Below, in pieces: positions 1 to 6,704 of a stretch of DNA of 34,303 nucleotides. This DNA is from JAVVHH01 sp964235765 (lineage in GTDB: Bacteria; Pseudomonadota; Alphaproteobacteria; Acetobacterales; Acetobacteraceae). The notes under the pieces were generated by a model. That model saw nothing but the letters and a program-made list of their open reading frames with translations. It was not told the origin of the DNA and made no database searches. A program made the translations under genes and the position numbers. The stretch covers positions 1-34,303 of the forward strand of contig CAXSDH010000038.1 in the NCBI GenBank assembly GCA_964235765.1, written 5' to 3'. The first letter of the stretch is position 1. Each line of letters starts with the position of its first letter.

Positions 1-875
1 GCGATGCGGTCGCGGTGGTTGGGGTCCATGTTCGCCTGGATCTTGAACACCAGCGCGGTCAGCTTGTCCTCGGTCGCCTCCACGATGCGCGTGTCGGCCG
101 GCTGGTTGCGCGGCGGCGGCCCGAAGGCGACCAGGCTGTCCAGCAGGTCGGCGACGCCGATTTCCTTGATGGCGCTGCCGAAGAACACCGGGGTGAGGGT
201 GCCCTGGTTGAAGGCGCCCAGCTCGAACTCCGGCAGCGCCGCCCGCACCAGGTCCGTCTCCTCGTCGAGCTGGATCAGCCGCGGGTCGCTCTGGCCCAAG
301 GGCTCCGTGAGGTGCAGGTCGCGGTTACGGACGTCGTAGGTACCTGCGAAGCTGGCGGCGCGGCCGACCGGCCAGGTGACCGGCGCGGTGTCGAGCGCGA
401 GCGTGTTGGCGACCTCGTCTACGATCTCGAAGGGGTCGCGCGCCTCGCGGTCCATCTTGTTGATGAAGGTCAGGATCGGGATGTCGCGCAGACGGCATAT
501 CTCGAACAGCTTGCGGGTGCGCGCCTCGATCCCCTTGGCGGCGTCGATCACCATCACGGCGGAATCGACCGCGGTCAGCGTCCGGTAGGTGTCCTCGCTG
601 AAATCCTCATGCCCCGGCGTGTCCAGCAGGTTGAACACGCACCCGCCATACTCGAAGGTCATCACCGAGGTGACGACGGAGATGCCGCGTTCCCGCTCGA
701 TCCCCATCCAGTCCGACCGCGTGCGCCGCCGCTCGCCCTTGGCGCGCACGTTGCCGGCAAGCTGGATGGCGCCGCCCGCGCGCAGCAGGCGCTCGGTCAG
801 CGTGGTCTTGCCGGCATCCGGATGCGAGATGATCGCAAACGTGCGGCGGCGAGCGATTTCTTCGGTGGGGGTCAT
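1..875 (-). CDS. prfC: Peptide chain release factor 3 (RF-3), N-terminal 291 residues
   Basis: Translational GTPase that recycles RF1/RF2 from the ribosome after peptide release; it acts in the cytoplasm. The ATG at 875-873 begins MTPTEEIARRRTFAII. The G1 loop SHPDAGKTT follows at about residues 17-25, then a switch region with the RSDWMGIERERGISV motif typical of RF-3, the G3 motif DTPGHEDF, and the G4 motif NKMD followed by REARDPFEIVDEV. These distinguish RF-3 from EF-G. The gene is open at base 1, so domains II and III (RF-3 is usually about 530 residues) lie outside the window. No strong Shine-Dalgarno is seen; a GC-rich hairpin (888-911) ends 12 bases upstream of the start and could pair with the G-rich stretch in front of it. 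The gene lies 53 bp downstream of rpsD on the same strand. Confidence 0.95.
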   Translation of the reverse strand, partial: MTPTEEIARRRTFAIISHPDAGKTTLTERLLRAGGAIQLAGNVRAKGERRRTRSDWMGIERERGISVVTSVMTFEYGGCVFNLLDTPGHEDFSEDTYRTLTAVDSAVMVIDAAKGIEARTRKLFEICRLRDIPILTFINKMDREARDPFEIVDEVANTLALDTAPVTWPVGRAASFAGTYDVRNRDLHLTEPLGQSDPRLIQLDEETDLVRAALPEFELGAFNQGTLTPVFFGSAIKEIGVADLLDSLVAFGPPPRNQPADTRIVEATEDKLTALVFKIQANMDPNHRDRI

Positions 876-887
876 GGCAGCCTGAAG

Positions 888-911
888 CCCCCTCCCGTTG
901 CCGGGAGAGGG
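888..911 (-). terminator. Stem-loop between rpsD and prfC (terminator-like, dispersed-repeat type)
   Basis: Bases 888-897 and 902-911 form a 10-bp stem with one G:U pair and a four-base loop. On the transcribed minus strand it follows the rpsD stop by about 18 bases. No U-tract follows, so it is not a classical intrinsic terminator. The G-rich flank (912-926, with a GGGTGAGGGG motif) plus the stem resembles a short palindromic element scattered between genes in many GC-rich proteobacteria; that resemblance is from memory. It may stop or stabilise rpsD mRNA. Confidence 0.5.
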
Positions 912-928
912 TTGGGTGAGGGGGGAAG

Positions 929-1546
929 TTACCGCGAGTAGAACTCCACCACCAGGTTCGGCTCCATCGTCACCGGATACGGCACGTCCGTCAGCTTCGG
1001 CGCGCGGCCGAAGCGGCCCTTCATGGCGCGGTGGTCCACCTCCAGGTAGTCCGGCACGTCCCGCTCGCTGCTCTGCGAGGCGTCCAGCACCACGGCCAAC
1101 TGCTTGCTCTTCTCGCGCACTTCGATCTCGTCGCCGTCGCGGACCAGGAAGCTGGAGATGTTCACCTTCTTGCCATTCACCGTCACATGGCCATGGTTCA
1201 CGAACTGCCGGGCGGCGAACGGGGTGATGGCGAACTTGAGGCGGTACACCACGGCGTCCAACCGGCGCTCCAGCAGCTCGATGAGGTTCTCCGAGGTGTC
1301 GCCCTTGCGGCGTACGGCCTCATCGTAATACTTGCGGAACTGCTTCTCGCCGATGTTGCCGTAATAACCCTTGAGCTTCTGCTTGGCCATCAGCTGGATG
1401 CCGAAATCGGTCGGCTTCTGCTTGCGGCGCTGGCCGTGCTGGCCTGGCCCATATTCGCGCTTGTTGATCGGAGACTTCGCCCGGCCCCACAGATTGACGC
1501 CCAGGCGGCGGTTGATCTTGTACTTGCTTTCGGCGCGCTTGGTCAT
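929..1546 (-). CDS. rpsD: 30S ribosomal protein S4
   Basis: Primary 16S rRNA-binding protein that nucleates assembly of the 30S body. The 205 residues match the usual length. The N-terminus MTKRAESKYKINRRLG followed by the YGPGQHGQRR block, and the S4 RNA-binding domain (about residues 94-155, with RQFVNHGHVTVNGKKVN), are diagnostic. It ends in the conserved NLVVEFYSR. The N-terminal region lacks the zinc-binding cysteines seen in some S4 proteins, so it is the zinc-free form. GGAG lies 8 bases before the ATG. In this window the gene is alone rather than in an rpsM-rpsK-rpoA cluster, as is common in alphaproteobacteria. S4 can act as an autoregulator in some bacteria, and the roughly 110-base leader here would give room for that; this is inference. 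Confidence 0.98.
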   Translation of the reverse strand: MTKRAESKYKINRRLGVNLWGRAKSPINKREYGPGQHGQRRKQKPTDFGIQLMAKQKLKGYYGNIGEKQFRKYYDEAVRRKGDTSENLIELLERRLDAVVYRLKFAITPFAARQFVNHGHVTVNGKKVNISSFLVRDGDEIEVREKSKQLAVVLDASQSSERDVPDYLEVDHRAMKGRFGRAPKLTDVPYPVTMEPNLVVEFYSR

Positions 1547-1660
1547 GCGCGGTACTCCATTCTATAGGCCACATTCGCGGCTTGTTGCACCGGTAGGCCG
1601 CAAAGCAGCGCGGCGGGCGCACGCCCCAACAGGCGCGTCCACGTTCCCGGCAGTGCCCGG

Positions 1661-1689
1661 CGTGTAGTCGGGCGCACGTCACTTGTCAA
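1661..1689 (-). promoter_or_regulatory. Candidate sigma-70 promoter for rpsD
   Basis: On the minus strand a perfect TTGACA (1689-1684) is followed after exactly 17 bases by TACACG (1666-1661), a weak -10. Transcription would begin near 1654 and give a leader of about 108 bases before rpsD. The consensus -35 stands out in this GC-rich sequence; the -10 is poor, so this is a candidate only. Confidence 0.45.
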
Positions 1690-1717
1690 ACCAGGCCGCG
1701 GCCCGCACCTAGCAGGC

Positions 1718-1930
1718 ATGGTCACACGCGGCGACATCCTATGGCTCGGCATCGCATCGGGCGTCAGCGGCGGCCTGATCGGCGGCGGCATGCTGGGCGT
1801 CGGCATGGACCTCGCCGTCAACGGCCAGCCGCTCGGCCTCATCCTGGTCTGCATCGGCGGCCCCGCCTCGGCGCTGATCGGCTGGCTCATGGCCAGGCGC
1901 CTCGCCCAGCAGCTCACAGCTCCGGGTTAG
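1718..1930 (+). CDS. Small two-helix membrane protein, function unknown
   Basis: Seventy residues with two hydrophobic stretches, about residues 8-30 (rich in glycine) and 40-59, and a short basic end (ARRLAQQL). This fits two membrane-spanning helices joined by a short loop. I do not recognise the family. The gene points towards the trmJ-like gene and its last 17 bases overlap that gene's 3' end tail to tail. No clear ribosome-binding site is visible (GCAGGC just upstream of the ATG is the best). The upstream space is shared with the rpsD promoter, so the two would be divergently transcribed. The membrane-like composition argues for a real gene, but the weak start signal keeps the call tentative. 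Confidence 0.55.
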   Translation: MVTRGDILWLGIASGVSGGLIGGGMLGVGMDLAVNGQPLGLILVCIGGPASALIGWLMARRLAQQLTAPG

Positions 1931-2720
1931 GGAACTCCTCCTCCAGCCGCCCCAGCCGCCGCCGCCCCAAGGCGAGCCCGGCCACGATGCCATGCAGCGT
2001 CCGCAACTCCTGCTGCGTCACCTCGCCCCGCTGGAATAGGTGCCGCACGTTGCGCACCATGCCCACCCGCTTCGGCGCGTTGCGTAGGAAGCCGCACGCA
2101 TCGAGCTGATCCACCAGGTGGACGAGCAAGCCCTCCAGCTCCGCCTTCGACGCCACCTCCGTCCTGTGGGTCAGCAACTGCCGGGGCGGGGTGGGGTCCG
2201 CCGCCGTCCACCACTCATAGGCCATGACCATCACCGCCTGCGCCAGGTTCAACGAGTCGAACGCCGGGTTCAGCGGGTAGCGCACCCAGGTGTCGGCCTG
2301 CGCCATATCGTCGTTGTCCAGCCCGGCGCGCTCCGGCCCGAACAGGATGCCGCAGCGCAGGTCCCGCGCCGCCGCCCCGCGCAACTCGGCCGCCGCCGCG
2401 CGCGCCGTCAGCACGGGCTTGATGATATGCCGCGGGCGGGGGCAGGTGGCGAACACCCGGTGCAGGTCGGCCACCGCATCCGCCACCGTCGCATGCACCG
2501 TGGCGGCGTCGAGGATGCGGTCGGCGCCCGAAGCGGTGCGCCAGGCCCGCTCCTGCGGCCAGCCGTCGCGCGGCGCCACCAGGCGCAGGTGGAACAGCCC
2601 GCCATTGGCCATGCAGCGCGCGGCCGCGCCGATGTTGTCGGCAAGCTGCGGCCGCACCAGCACCACCACCGGGCTGCCGGGCTCCGCAACCAGGTCGGCG
2701 CCGCCGTCCCGCCCCGTCAC
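1914..2720 (-). CDS. trmJ: SpoU-family RNA 2'-O-methyltransferase (TrmJ-like)
   Basis: S-adenosylmethionine-dependent methyltransferase of the SPOUT class. Family members of this type methylate the ribose 2'-OH of the wobble-loop nucleotide 32 of tRNA. All three SpoU motifs are present: motif 1 RPQLADNIGAAARCMANGG (about residues 20-38), motif 2 GILFGPERAGLDNDD, and motif 3 NPAFDSLNLAQAVMVMAYE, forming the trefoil knot cofactor site. A C-terminal extension of about 90 residues, as in TrmJ, follows. The chosen start is the GTG at 2720, 7 bases after the cysS stop and 10 bases after a GGAG, giving 268 residues; the frame stays open upstream into cysS, but that part is only cysS read in another frame. 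It is probably co-transcribed with cysS. Whether the target is tRNA position 32 or another site cannot be told from sequence alone. Confidence 0.85.
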   Translation of the reverse strand: MTGRDGGADLVAEPGSPVVVLVRPQLADNIGAAARCMANGGLFHLRLVAPRDGWPQERAWRTASGADRILDAATVHATVADAVADLHRVFATCPRPRHIIKPVLTARAAAAELRGAAARDLRCGILFGPERAGLDNDDMAQADTWVRYPLNPAFDSLNLAQAVMVMAYEWWTAADPTPPRQLLTHRTEVASKAELEGLLVHLVDQLDACGFLRNAPKRVGMVRNVRHLFQRGEVTQQELRTLHGIVAGLALGRRRLGRLEEEFPNPEL

Positions 2721-2727
2721 GCGCGGG

Positions 2728-4122
2728 TCACTCCGGCGTCGCGCGCGCGTTGCCGGGGGGCTGCGCCAGCCGCCGCCACTCGGTCGTCCCGTCCGGCCGG
2801 TCCTCGAACGCGACGCCGCGGGCCAGCCATTCCGCACGGATCGCGTCCGCCCGGGCGAAGTCGCGCGCGCGGCGGGCGGCGATCCGCTCCGCAATGCCGG
2901 CCTCGACGGCCGCCCCGTCCAACCCACCCTGGAACCACGCCTCCGGCGATTGCTGCAATAGTCCGAGCAAGCCGCCCGCGGCCCGCAACCCGGCAGCCGC
3001 CCCGGCATCGCCCGCCATCGCCCGCCCGGCCAGTTCGTGCATGGCGGCGAAGGCGGCCGGCGTGTTCAGGTCGTCGCACAGCGCCTCGAGCACCGCCCCG
3101 GGCACCGCCCCGGGCACCGCCGCCGCCTCGCCCGGCGGCGTGCGGGCAAGGGCGCGCTGAAACCGGTCCAGGTCGCCCTGCGCCTCGGCCAGCCCCTCGA
3201 AGCTGAACTCCAGCGTCGAGCGATACTGCGCCCGCAGCAGCAGCATCCGGATCGCCTCGCCCGGCGCCCGCGCCCGCACGTCGCGGATGGTGTGGAAGTT
3301 GCCCAGCGACTTCGACATCTTCTCGCCGCTCATCAGCACCATGCCCCAGTGCACCCAAGTCCGCGCAAATCCGCTGCCGGGCAGGGCGCACAGGCTCTGC
3401 GCCCGCTCGTTCTCGTGGTGGGGAAACAGCAGGTCGCCGCCGCCGCCATGGATGTCGAACGTCTCGCCCAGATAGCGCCAGGCCATCGCGCTGCACTCGA
3501 TATGCCAGCCCGGCCGGCCCCGGCCCCAGGGGCTGTCCCACCCCGGCAACTCCGGCGGGGAAGGCTTCCACAGCACGAAATCCCCAGGGTCCCGCTTATA
3601 GGGCGCAACCTCCACCCGCGCGCCCGCCAGCAACTCGTCCGGACTGCGGCCGGAGAGCGCGCCGTAACTCGCATAGCTGGCGACGGCAAACAGCGCGTGA
3701 CCCTCGGCGGCATAGGCGTGGCCGGAGCCGATCAGCCGCTCGATCAGGGCGATCATCTCCGCCACATGCTCCGTCGCCCGCGGCTCCCGGTCCGGCGCCA
3801 GGTTGCCCAGCGCCGCCATATCGTCGGTGAACTGCGCCGCGGTGCGGGAAGTGACCGCGCCGATCGTCTCGCCCGTCTCGGCGGCGCGGGCGTTGATCTT
3901 GTCGTCCACGTCGGTGATGTTCCGCACGTAGGTCACGCGCGGATACAAATGCCGCAGCAGACGGGTCAGCACGTCGAACACCGTCATCCCGCGGGCGTTG
4001 CCGACATGCGCAAGGTCGTACACCGTCGGGCCGCAGACATAGAGGCGGACATGCTGCGGGTCGAACGGCACGAAGGCTTCGCGCCGCCGGGTCATGCTGT
4101 TATGGAGCGAGAGGCTGGGCAT
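2728..4122 (-). CDS. cysS: Cysteinyl-tRNA synthetase
   Basis: Class I aminoacyl-tRNA synthetase that charges tRNA-Cys in the cytoplasm; 464 residues, the usual length. The zinc and active-site motif VCGPTVYD is followed by HVGN, the family's version of HIGH, at about residue 40. Further zinc ligands are seen in the WHIECSAM segment and in the FPHHENE segment. The KMSKS loop is intact (GEKMSKSLGNF). The C-terminal part is the DALR anticodon-binding helix bundle; inside it a GAVPGAV stretch comes from a short repeated 12-base run (about 3094-3122), likely slippage-prone but in frame. It starts at ATG 4122 and is followed 7 bases later by the trmJ-like gene. It diverges from the MAPEG gene. Confidence 0.97.
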   Translation of the reverse strand: MPSLSLHNSMTRRREAFVPFDPQHVRLYVCGPTVYDLAHVGNARGMTVFDVLTRLLRHLYPRVTYVRNITDVDDKINARAAETGETIGAVTSRTAAQFTDDMAALGNLAPDREPRATEHVAEMIALIERLIGSGHAYAAEGHALFAVASYASYGALSGRSPDELLAGARVEVAPYKRDPGDFVLWKPSPPELPGWDSPWGRGRPGWHIECSAMAWRYLGETFDIHGGGGDLLFPHHENERAQSLCALPGSGFARTWVHWGMVLMSGEKMSKSLGNFHTIRDVRARAPGEAIRMLLLRAQYRSTLEFSFEGLAEAQGDLDRFQRALARTPPGEAAAVPGAVPGAVLEALCDDLNTPAAFAAMHELAGRAMAGDAGAAAGLRAAGGLLGLLQQSPEAWFQGGLDGAAVEAGIAERIAARRARDFARADAIRAEWLARGVAFEDRPDGTTEWRRLAQPPGNARATPE

Positions 4123-4172
4123 GGCGCTTTCTGGTGCAGCGCGCCCGCCGACGCAACCGCAAGGCCCCCCGA

Positions 4173-4550
4173 ATGACCTTCGCCCTCTGGACCATCCTGG
4201 CCGCCGCGGTGCTCCCCTACCTCAGCGTGGCTCTCGCGAAGTTCGGCGGCGCCGGTTACGACAACGCCGCGCCCCGAAGCTCGATGGAGCGGCTGCAGGG
4301 CTGGCGCCGGCGCGCCGACTGGGCGCACCGCAACCACATCGAGGCCTTCGCGCCCTTCGCCGCCGCGGTCCTGGTCGCGCAGTGGGCGCATGGGCCGCAG
4401 GGCCTGGTCAACTGGCTCGCCGGGGGGTTCGTCCTGCTGCGGGTAGCCTACACCGCGGCTTACATCCTGGACCGGCCCGCGCTGCGCTCCGTGCTGTTCT
4501 TCCTGGGGTTCGCCTGCGTGGTGGGCTTGTTCTGCGCCGGGTTGCGGTAG
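4173..4550 (+). CDS. MAPEG-family integral membrane protein
   Basis: A 125-residue protein with four hydrophobic segments (about residues 1-20, 57-75, 80-100 and 104-123), the fold size of MAPEG proteins (membrane-associated proteins in eicosanoid and glutathione metabolism). The segment RADWAHRNHIEAFAPFAAAV carries the family's conserved R-x-x-x-A-x-x-N-x-x-E pattern. Bacterial members of this type have no proven reaction; some eukaryotic relatives are glutathione transferases. I chose the ATG at 4173 because the upstream extension (from 4134) is arginine-rich and overlaps the cysS promoter region. It is divergent from cysS and 83 bases upstream of the lipoprotein gene. Confidence 0.8.
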   Translation: MTFALWTILAAAVLPYLSVALAKFGGAGYDNAAPRSSMERLQGWRRRADWAHRNHIEAFAPFAAAVLVAQWAHGPQGLVNWLAGGFVLLRVAYTAAYILDRPALRSVLFFLGFACVVGLFCAGLR

Positions 4551-4573
4551 GCGCGGGGCTCATGGATCATGCG

Positions 4574-4621
4574 CCGGCTGGACCGCCGGCTGGACCGCCG
4601 GCTGGACCGCCGGCTGGACCG
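4574..4621. repeat. Perfect 12-bp tandem repeat, four copies, directly before a ribosome-binding site
   Basis: The unit CCGGCTGGACCG occurs four times without a mismatch (4574, 4586, 4598, 4610). It ends one base before the AAGGAG ribosome-binding site (4622-4627) of the lipoprotein gene. The unit length is a multiple of three. From an upstream ATG at 4562 the repeat reads in frame into the lipoprotein as Ala-Gly-Pro-Pro repeats. Copy number could vary by slippage. Confidence 0.9.
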
Positions 4622-4633
4622 AAGGAGCGCACC

Positions 4634-5457
4634 ATGACCGCTTTCCGCTGCTGCATCGCCGCCGCCGTCGCCGCCGTAATTCTCGCCGGCTGCGCCGCGC
4701 CGCCCTTGGGGCCGACGGTGCAGGTCATCCCCGGGCCGGACAAACCCTTCGGCGCCTTCCAGGACGACCAGGCGCTGTGCCGCAACTTCGCCGGCAGCCT
4801 GGTCGCCGGCCAGGCGGAGGCGGTGAACCGCGCGGCGGTCGGCGGCACGGTCGTCAGCACCGTGCTGGGCGCCGGGCTAGGCGCGCTCGTGGGCGGCGGG
4901 CGCGGCGCGGCCATCGGCGCAGCGACCGGGGCAGGGATCGGCGCCGGGCTGAACAGCGGCGCTGCGGCAGGCGGGCAGTTCGGCATCCAGGTGCGCTACA
5001 ACCAGGCCTATGTGCAATGCATGCTGTCCCGCGGCAACCAACTGCCGGGGTACGGCCCGGTCATTGGCTACGCGCCCGCTTATCAAACCCCCGCCAATTA
5101 CGACGGCAACGCCGACCTGGTCCGCGCCGTGCAGGCCGAATTGANNNNNNNNNNNNNNNNNNNNNNNNNNNNNNNNNNNNNNNNNNNNNNNNNNNNNNNN
5201 NNNNNNNNNNNNNNNNNNNNNNNNNNNNNNNNNNNNNNNNNNNNCCCGCCAATTACGACGGCAACGCCGACCTGGTCCGCGCCGTGCAGGCCGAATTGAA
5301 CCGGCTGCTCTATATGAAGGGCGCAATCGACGGCGTGGCCGGGCCGCAGACGGTCGCCGCCATCGACAACTTCGAGCGCGCGAACGGCTTGCCGGTGGAC
5401 GGCGCGCCGTCGGCCTTCCTGCTCGACCGCTTGCGCCGCACCCAATCCGGCTACTGA
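4634..5457 (+). CDS. Glycine-zipper lipoprotein with C-terminal peptidoglycan-binding domain (interrupted by an assembly gap)
   Basis: Probable envelope lipoprotein. It begins MTAFRCCIAAAVAAVILAGC, a signal peptide with lipobox LAGC (acylated Cys20). A glycine-zipper stretch follows at about residues 70-113 (GAGLGALVGGGRG and GAATGAGIGAGL), as in 17-kDa/SlyB-type outer-membrane lipoproteins. After a Tyr/Pro-rich linker comes a PG_binding_1-like domain: LVRAVQAELNRLLYMKGAIDG, then GPQTVAAIDNFERANGLPVDG. A gap of 100 N splits the gene and shifts the frame as written. Removing the N run and one of the two identical 55-base flanks restores a single frame of 222 residues ending in QSGY. An AAGGAG sits 6 bases before the ATG at 4634. 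An in-frame ATG at 4562 would put repeats before the signal peptide and is unlikely. Its stop overlaps the convergent esterase gene by 7 bases. Confidence 0.85.
5090..5299. repeat. Identical 55-base flanks around a 100-N gap (contig-end overlap)
   Basis: Bases 5090-5144 and 5245-5299 are identical over 55 bases and border exactly 100 N (5145-5244). Overlapping contig ends of one k-mer length that were scaffolded but not merged would give this pattern. The flanks encode the linker between the glycine zipper and the peptidoglycan-binding domain. I read this as an artefact, not a biological duplication. Confidence 0.85.
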
Positions 5458-6320
5458 GCCCCCGCCGATTGCGAACGGGGTTGCCGCTGGATGAACGCCC
5501 ACACGTCATCCAGCACTGGCGCCTTGCCGCTGAACAGCGGCGCAAAGGCGGTCACGATGCCGATGTGGCCGACCCCGGGATACAGCTTGCTCTCCGCCCG
5601 CCCCCCCGCGGCGGTGATCCGCGCGGCCAGGCTCTCGGTGTTGCGCGGCCGCACCGTGGTGTCCGCGTCCCCGGCCAGCAGCAGCATCGGCGGGTTGCGC
5701 CCATCCACATAGGTCACGGGCTGGCTGGCCGGGCCGTCGTCCACAGGGGCGAACACCGGAATGAGGTCGGGGTCCGTTATCGGCAGGAAGTCGTACGGTC
5801 CCGCCAGCCCGATCACCCCGGCGATGCGCCCACGATCCAGCCCGGCGCCGGCAAGGTAGCGCGGATCGGCCGCCAGCATCGCCGCGTTGTAGGCGCCGGC
5901 CGAGTGCCCGAGGATGAACACCCGCCTGGGGTCCGCACCGAGGCTTGCCGCATGCGCCACCGCCCAGGCGACCGCGCGTGCGCAGTCGTCCACGAAGTCG
6001 GGAAACCGCACCTCGGGGTAAAGCCGGTAGTCCGGAACGACCACGACGGCGCCGCGCCGCGCCAGGGGGCGGGCGACGAAGGGGTACATCTCCTTCGTGC
6101 CCGTCCGCCAATTGCCGCCGTAGAGGAACACCACCAGCGGCCACGGCGCCGCCGCCGCCGCCTCGGGCCGATAAACGTCCAAGGTGCGGCGCGGCCCCTC
6201 GCCATAGGCGATGCCGGACGTCACGACGACCCCCGCGTCGCTGACCGTGGCGTTCAGCAGGCTGGAGGGCGAGCAGGCCGACAATAGCGCCGCGGCCACG
6301 GCAAGCAGGAGGTTGCGCAT
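5451..6320 (-). CDS. Lipoprotein alpha/beta-hydrolase (carboxylesterase, BD-FAE/acetylesterase type)
   Basis: Predicted envelope serine esterase of 289 residues. The signal peptide ends in lipobox LSAC (Cys16). The core has the oxyanion motif FLYGGNW (family usually HGG; here Tyr replaces His), the nucleophile elbow GHSAG with Ser140, the acid in AGDADTTV, and the base in GVGHIG. The PDYRLYPE segment is typical of this esterase group. I chose the ATG at 6320, which has GGAGG 10 bases upstream, over a TTG at 6329 lying on top of it. The 3' end overlaps the convergent lipoprotein gene by 7 bases. It follows crcB with a 24-base gap and may be in its operon. The substrate is unknown; short acyl esters of glycans would suit the context. 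Confidence 0.85.
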   Translation of the reverse strand: MRNLLLAVAAALLSACSPSSLLNATVSDAGVVVTSGIAYGEGPRRTLDVYRPEAAAAAPWPLVVFLYGGNWRTGTKEMYPFVARPLARRGAVVVVPDYRLYPEVRFPDFVDDCARAVAWAVAHAASLGADPRRVFILGHSAGAYNAAMLAADPRYLAGAGLDRGRIAGVIGLAGPYDFLPITDPDLIPVFAPVDDGPASQPVTYVDGRNPPMLLLAGDADTTVRPRNTESLAARITAAGGRAESKLYPGVGHIGIVTAFAPLFSGKAPVLDDVWAFIQRQPRSQSAGAQ

Positions 6321-6344
6321 CCCAGGCAAACCTCCGCACCCGCC

Positions 6345-6704
6345 CTAAGTTGCGATGCGCCACCCCACCCAGGTCGCCGCCAGGCACGCCAGCGCCGACC
6401 CGGCCATGTAGGAAAACGCCGCCCCGGGCCGGTCCGCCTGCAGCAGCTCGACCGATTGCAGGCTATAGGCCGAGAAGGTGGTGAACCCACCGCACAGCCC
6501 CACCATGACGAAGGCCCGCAGCTCCGCATTGTCCACATGCAGCCCGGCGGCGGCCAGCCCGATCACGAAACTGCCCAGCACGTTGATCAGCAGGGTGCCC
6601 CACGGAAAGTCCGGCCCGGCCAGCACCACCATCAGCATGCCCAGCCAGAACCGCGCCAAGCCGCCGGCGGCGCTGCCCGCAAGGACGAGGAGCGAAAGCC
6701 TCAC
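6345..6704 (-). CDS. crcB: Fluoride ion channel CrcB/Fluc
   Basis: Small membrane protein that dimerises to form a fluoride-selective export channel. The 119 residues hold four hydrophobic segments, the usual Fluc layout. LLINVLGSFVIGL carries the conserved Asn-x-x-Gly-Ser/Thr-Phe pattern, and GGFTTFSAYSLQS is the family's signature with the pore-lining Phe and the sodium-binding region. The start is a GTG at 6704-6702 whose last bases form the TGA stop of the upstream binding-protein gene (GTGA overlap), so translation is coupled to that gene. No fluoride-riboswitch-like sequence was recognised before the operon. Some bacteria use two CrcB subunits; only one is here. Confidence 0.93.
   Translation of the reverse strand: MRLSLLVLAGSAAGGLARFWLGMLMVVLAGPDFPWGTLLINVLGSFVIGLAAAGLHVDNAELRAFVMVGLCGGFTTFSAYSLQSVELLQADRPGAAFSYMAGSALACLAATWVGWRIAT

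Noticed and set aside
1547..1717. A tRNA or small RNA gene upstream of rpsD
   Set aside because: No cloverleaf or CCA-flanked arms were found; the region is better explained as promoter and leader.
1914..3008. A longer, 364-residue version of the RNA methyltransferase
   Set aside because: The extra N-terminus is cysS read in another frame; the GTG at 2720 matches the family start.
3094..3122. Short 12-base repetition inside cysS
   Set aside because: Only about two and a half units, in frame and within the helical C-terminal part; no sign of an effect on the gene.
5145..5244. A true duplication around gap 1
   Set aside because: Exactly 55 identical bases beside exactly 100 N, with a perfect reading frame after merging, are better explained by unmerged contig ends.
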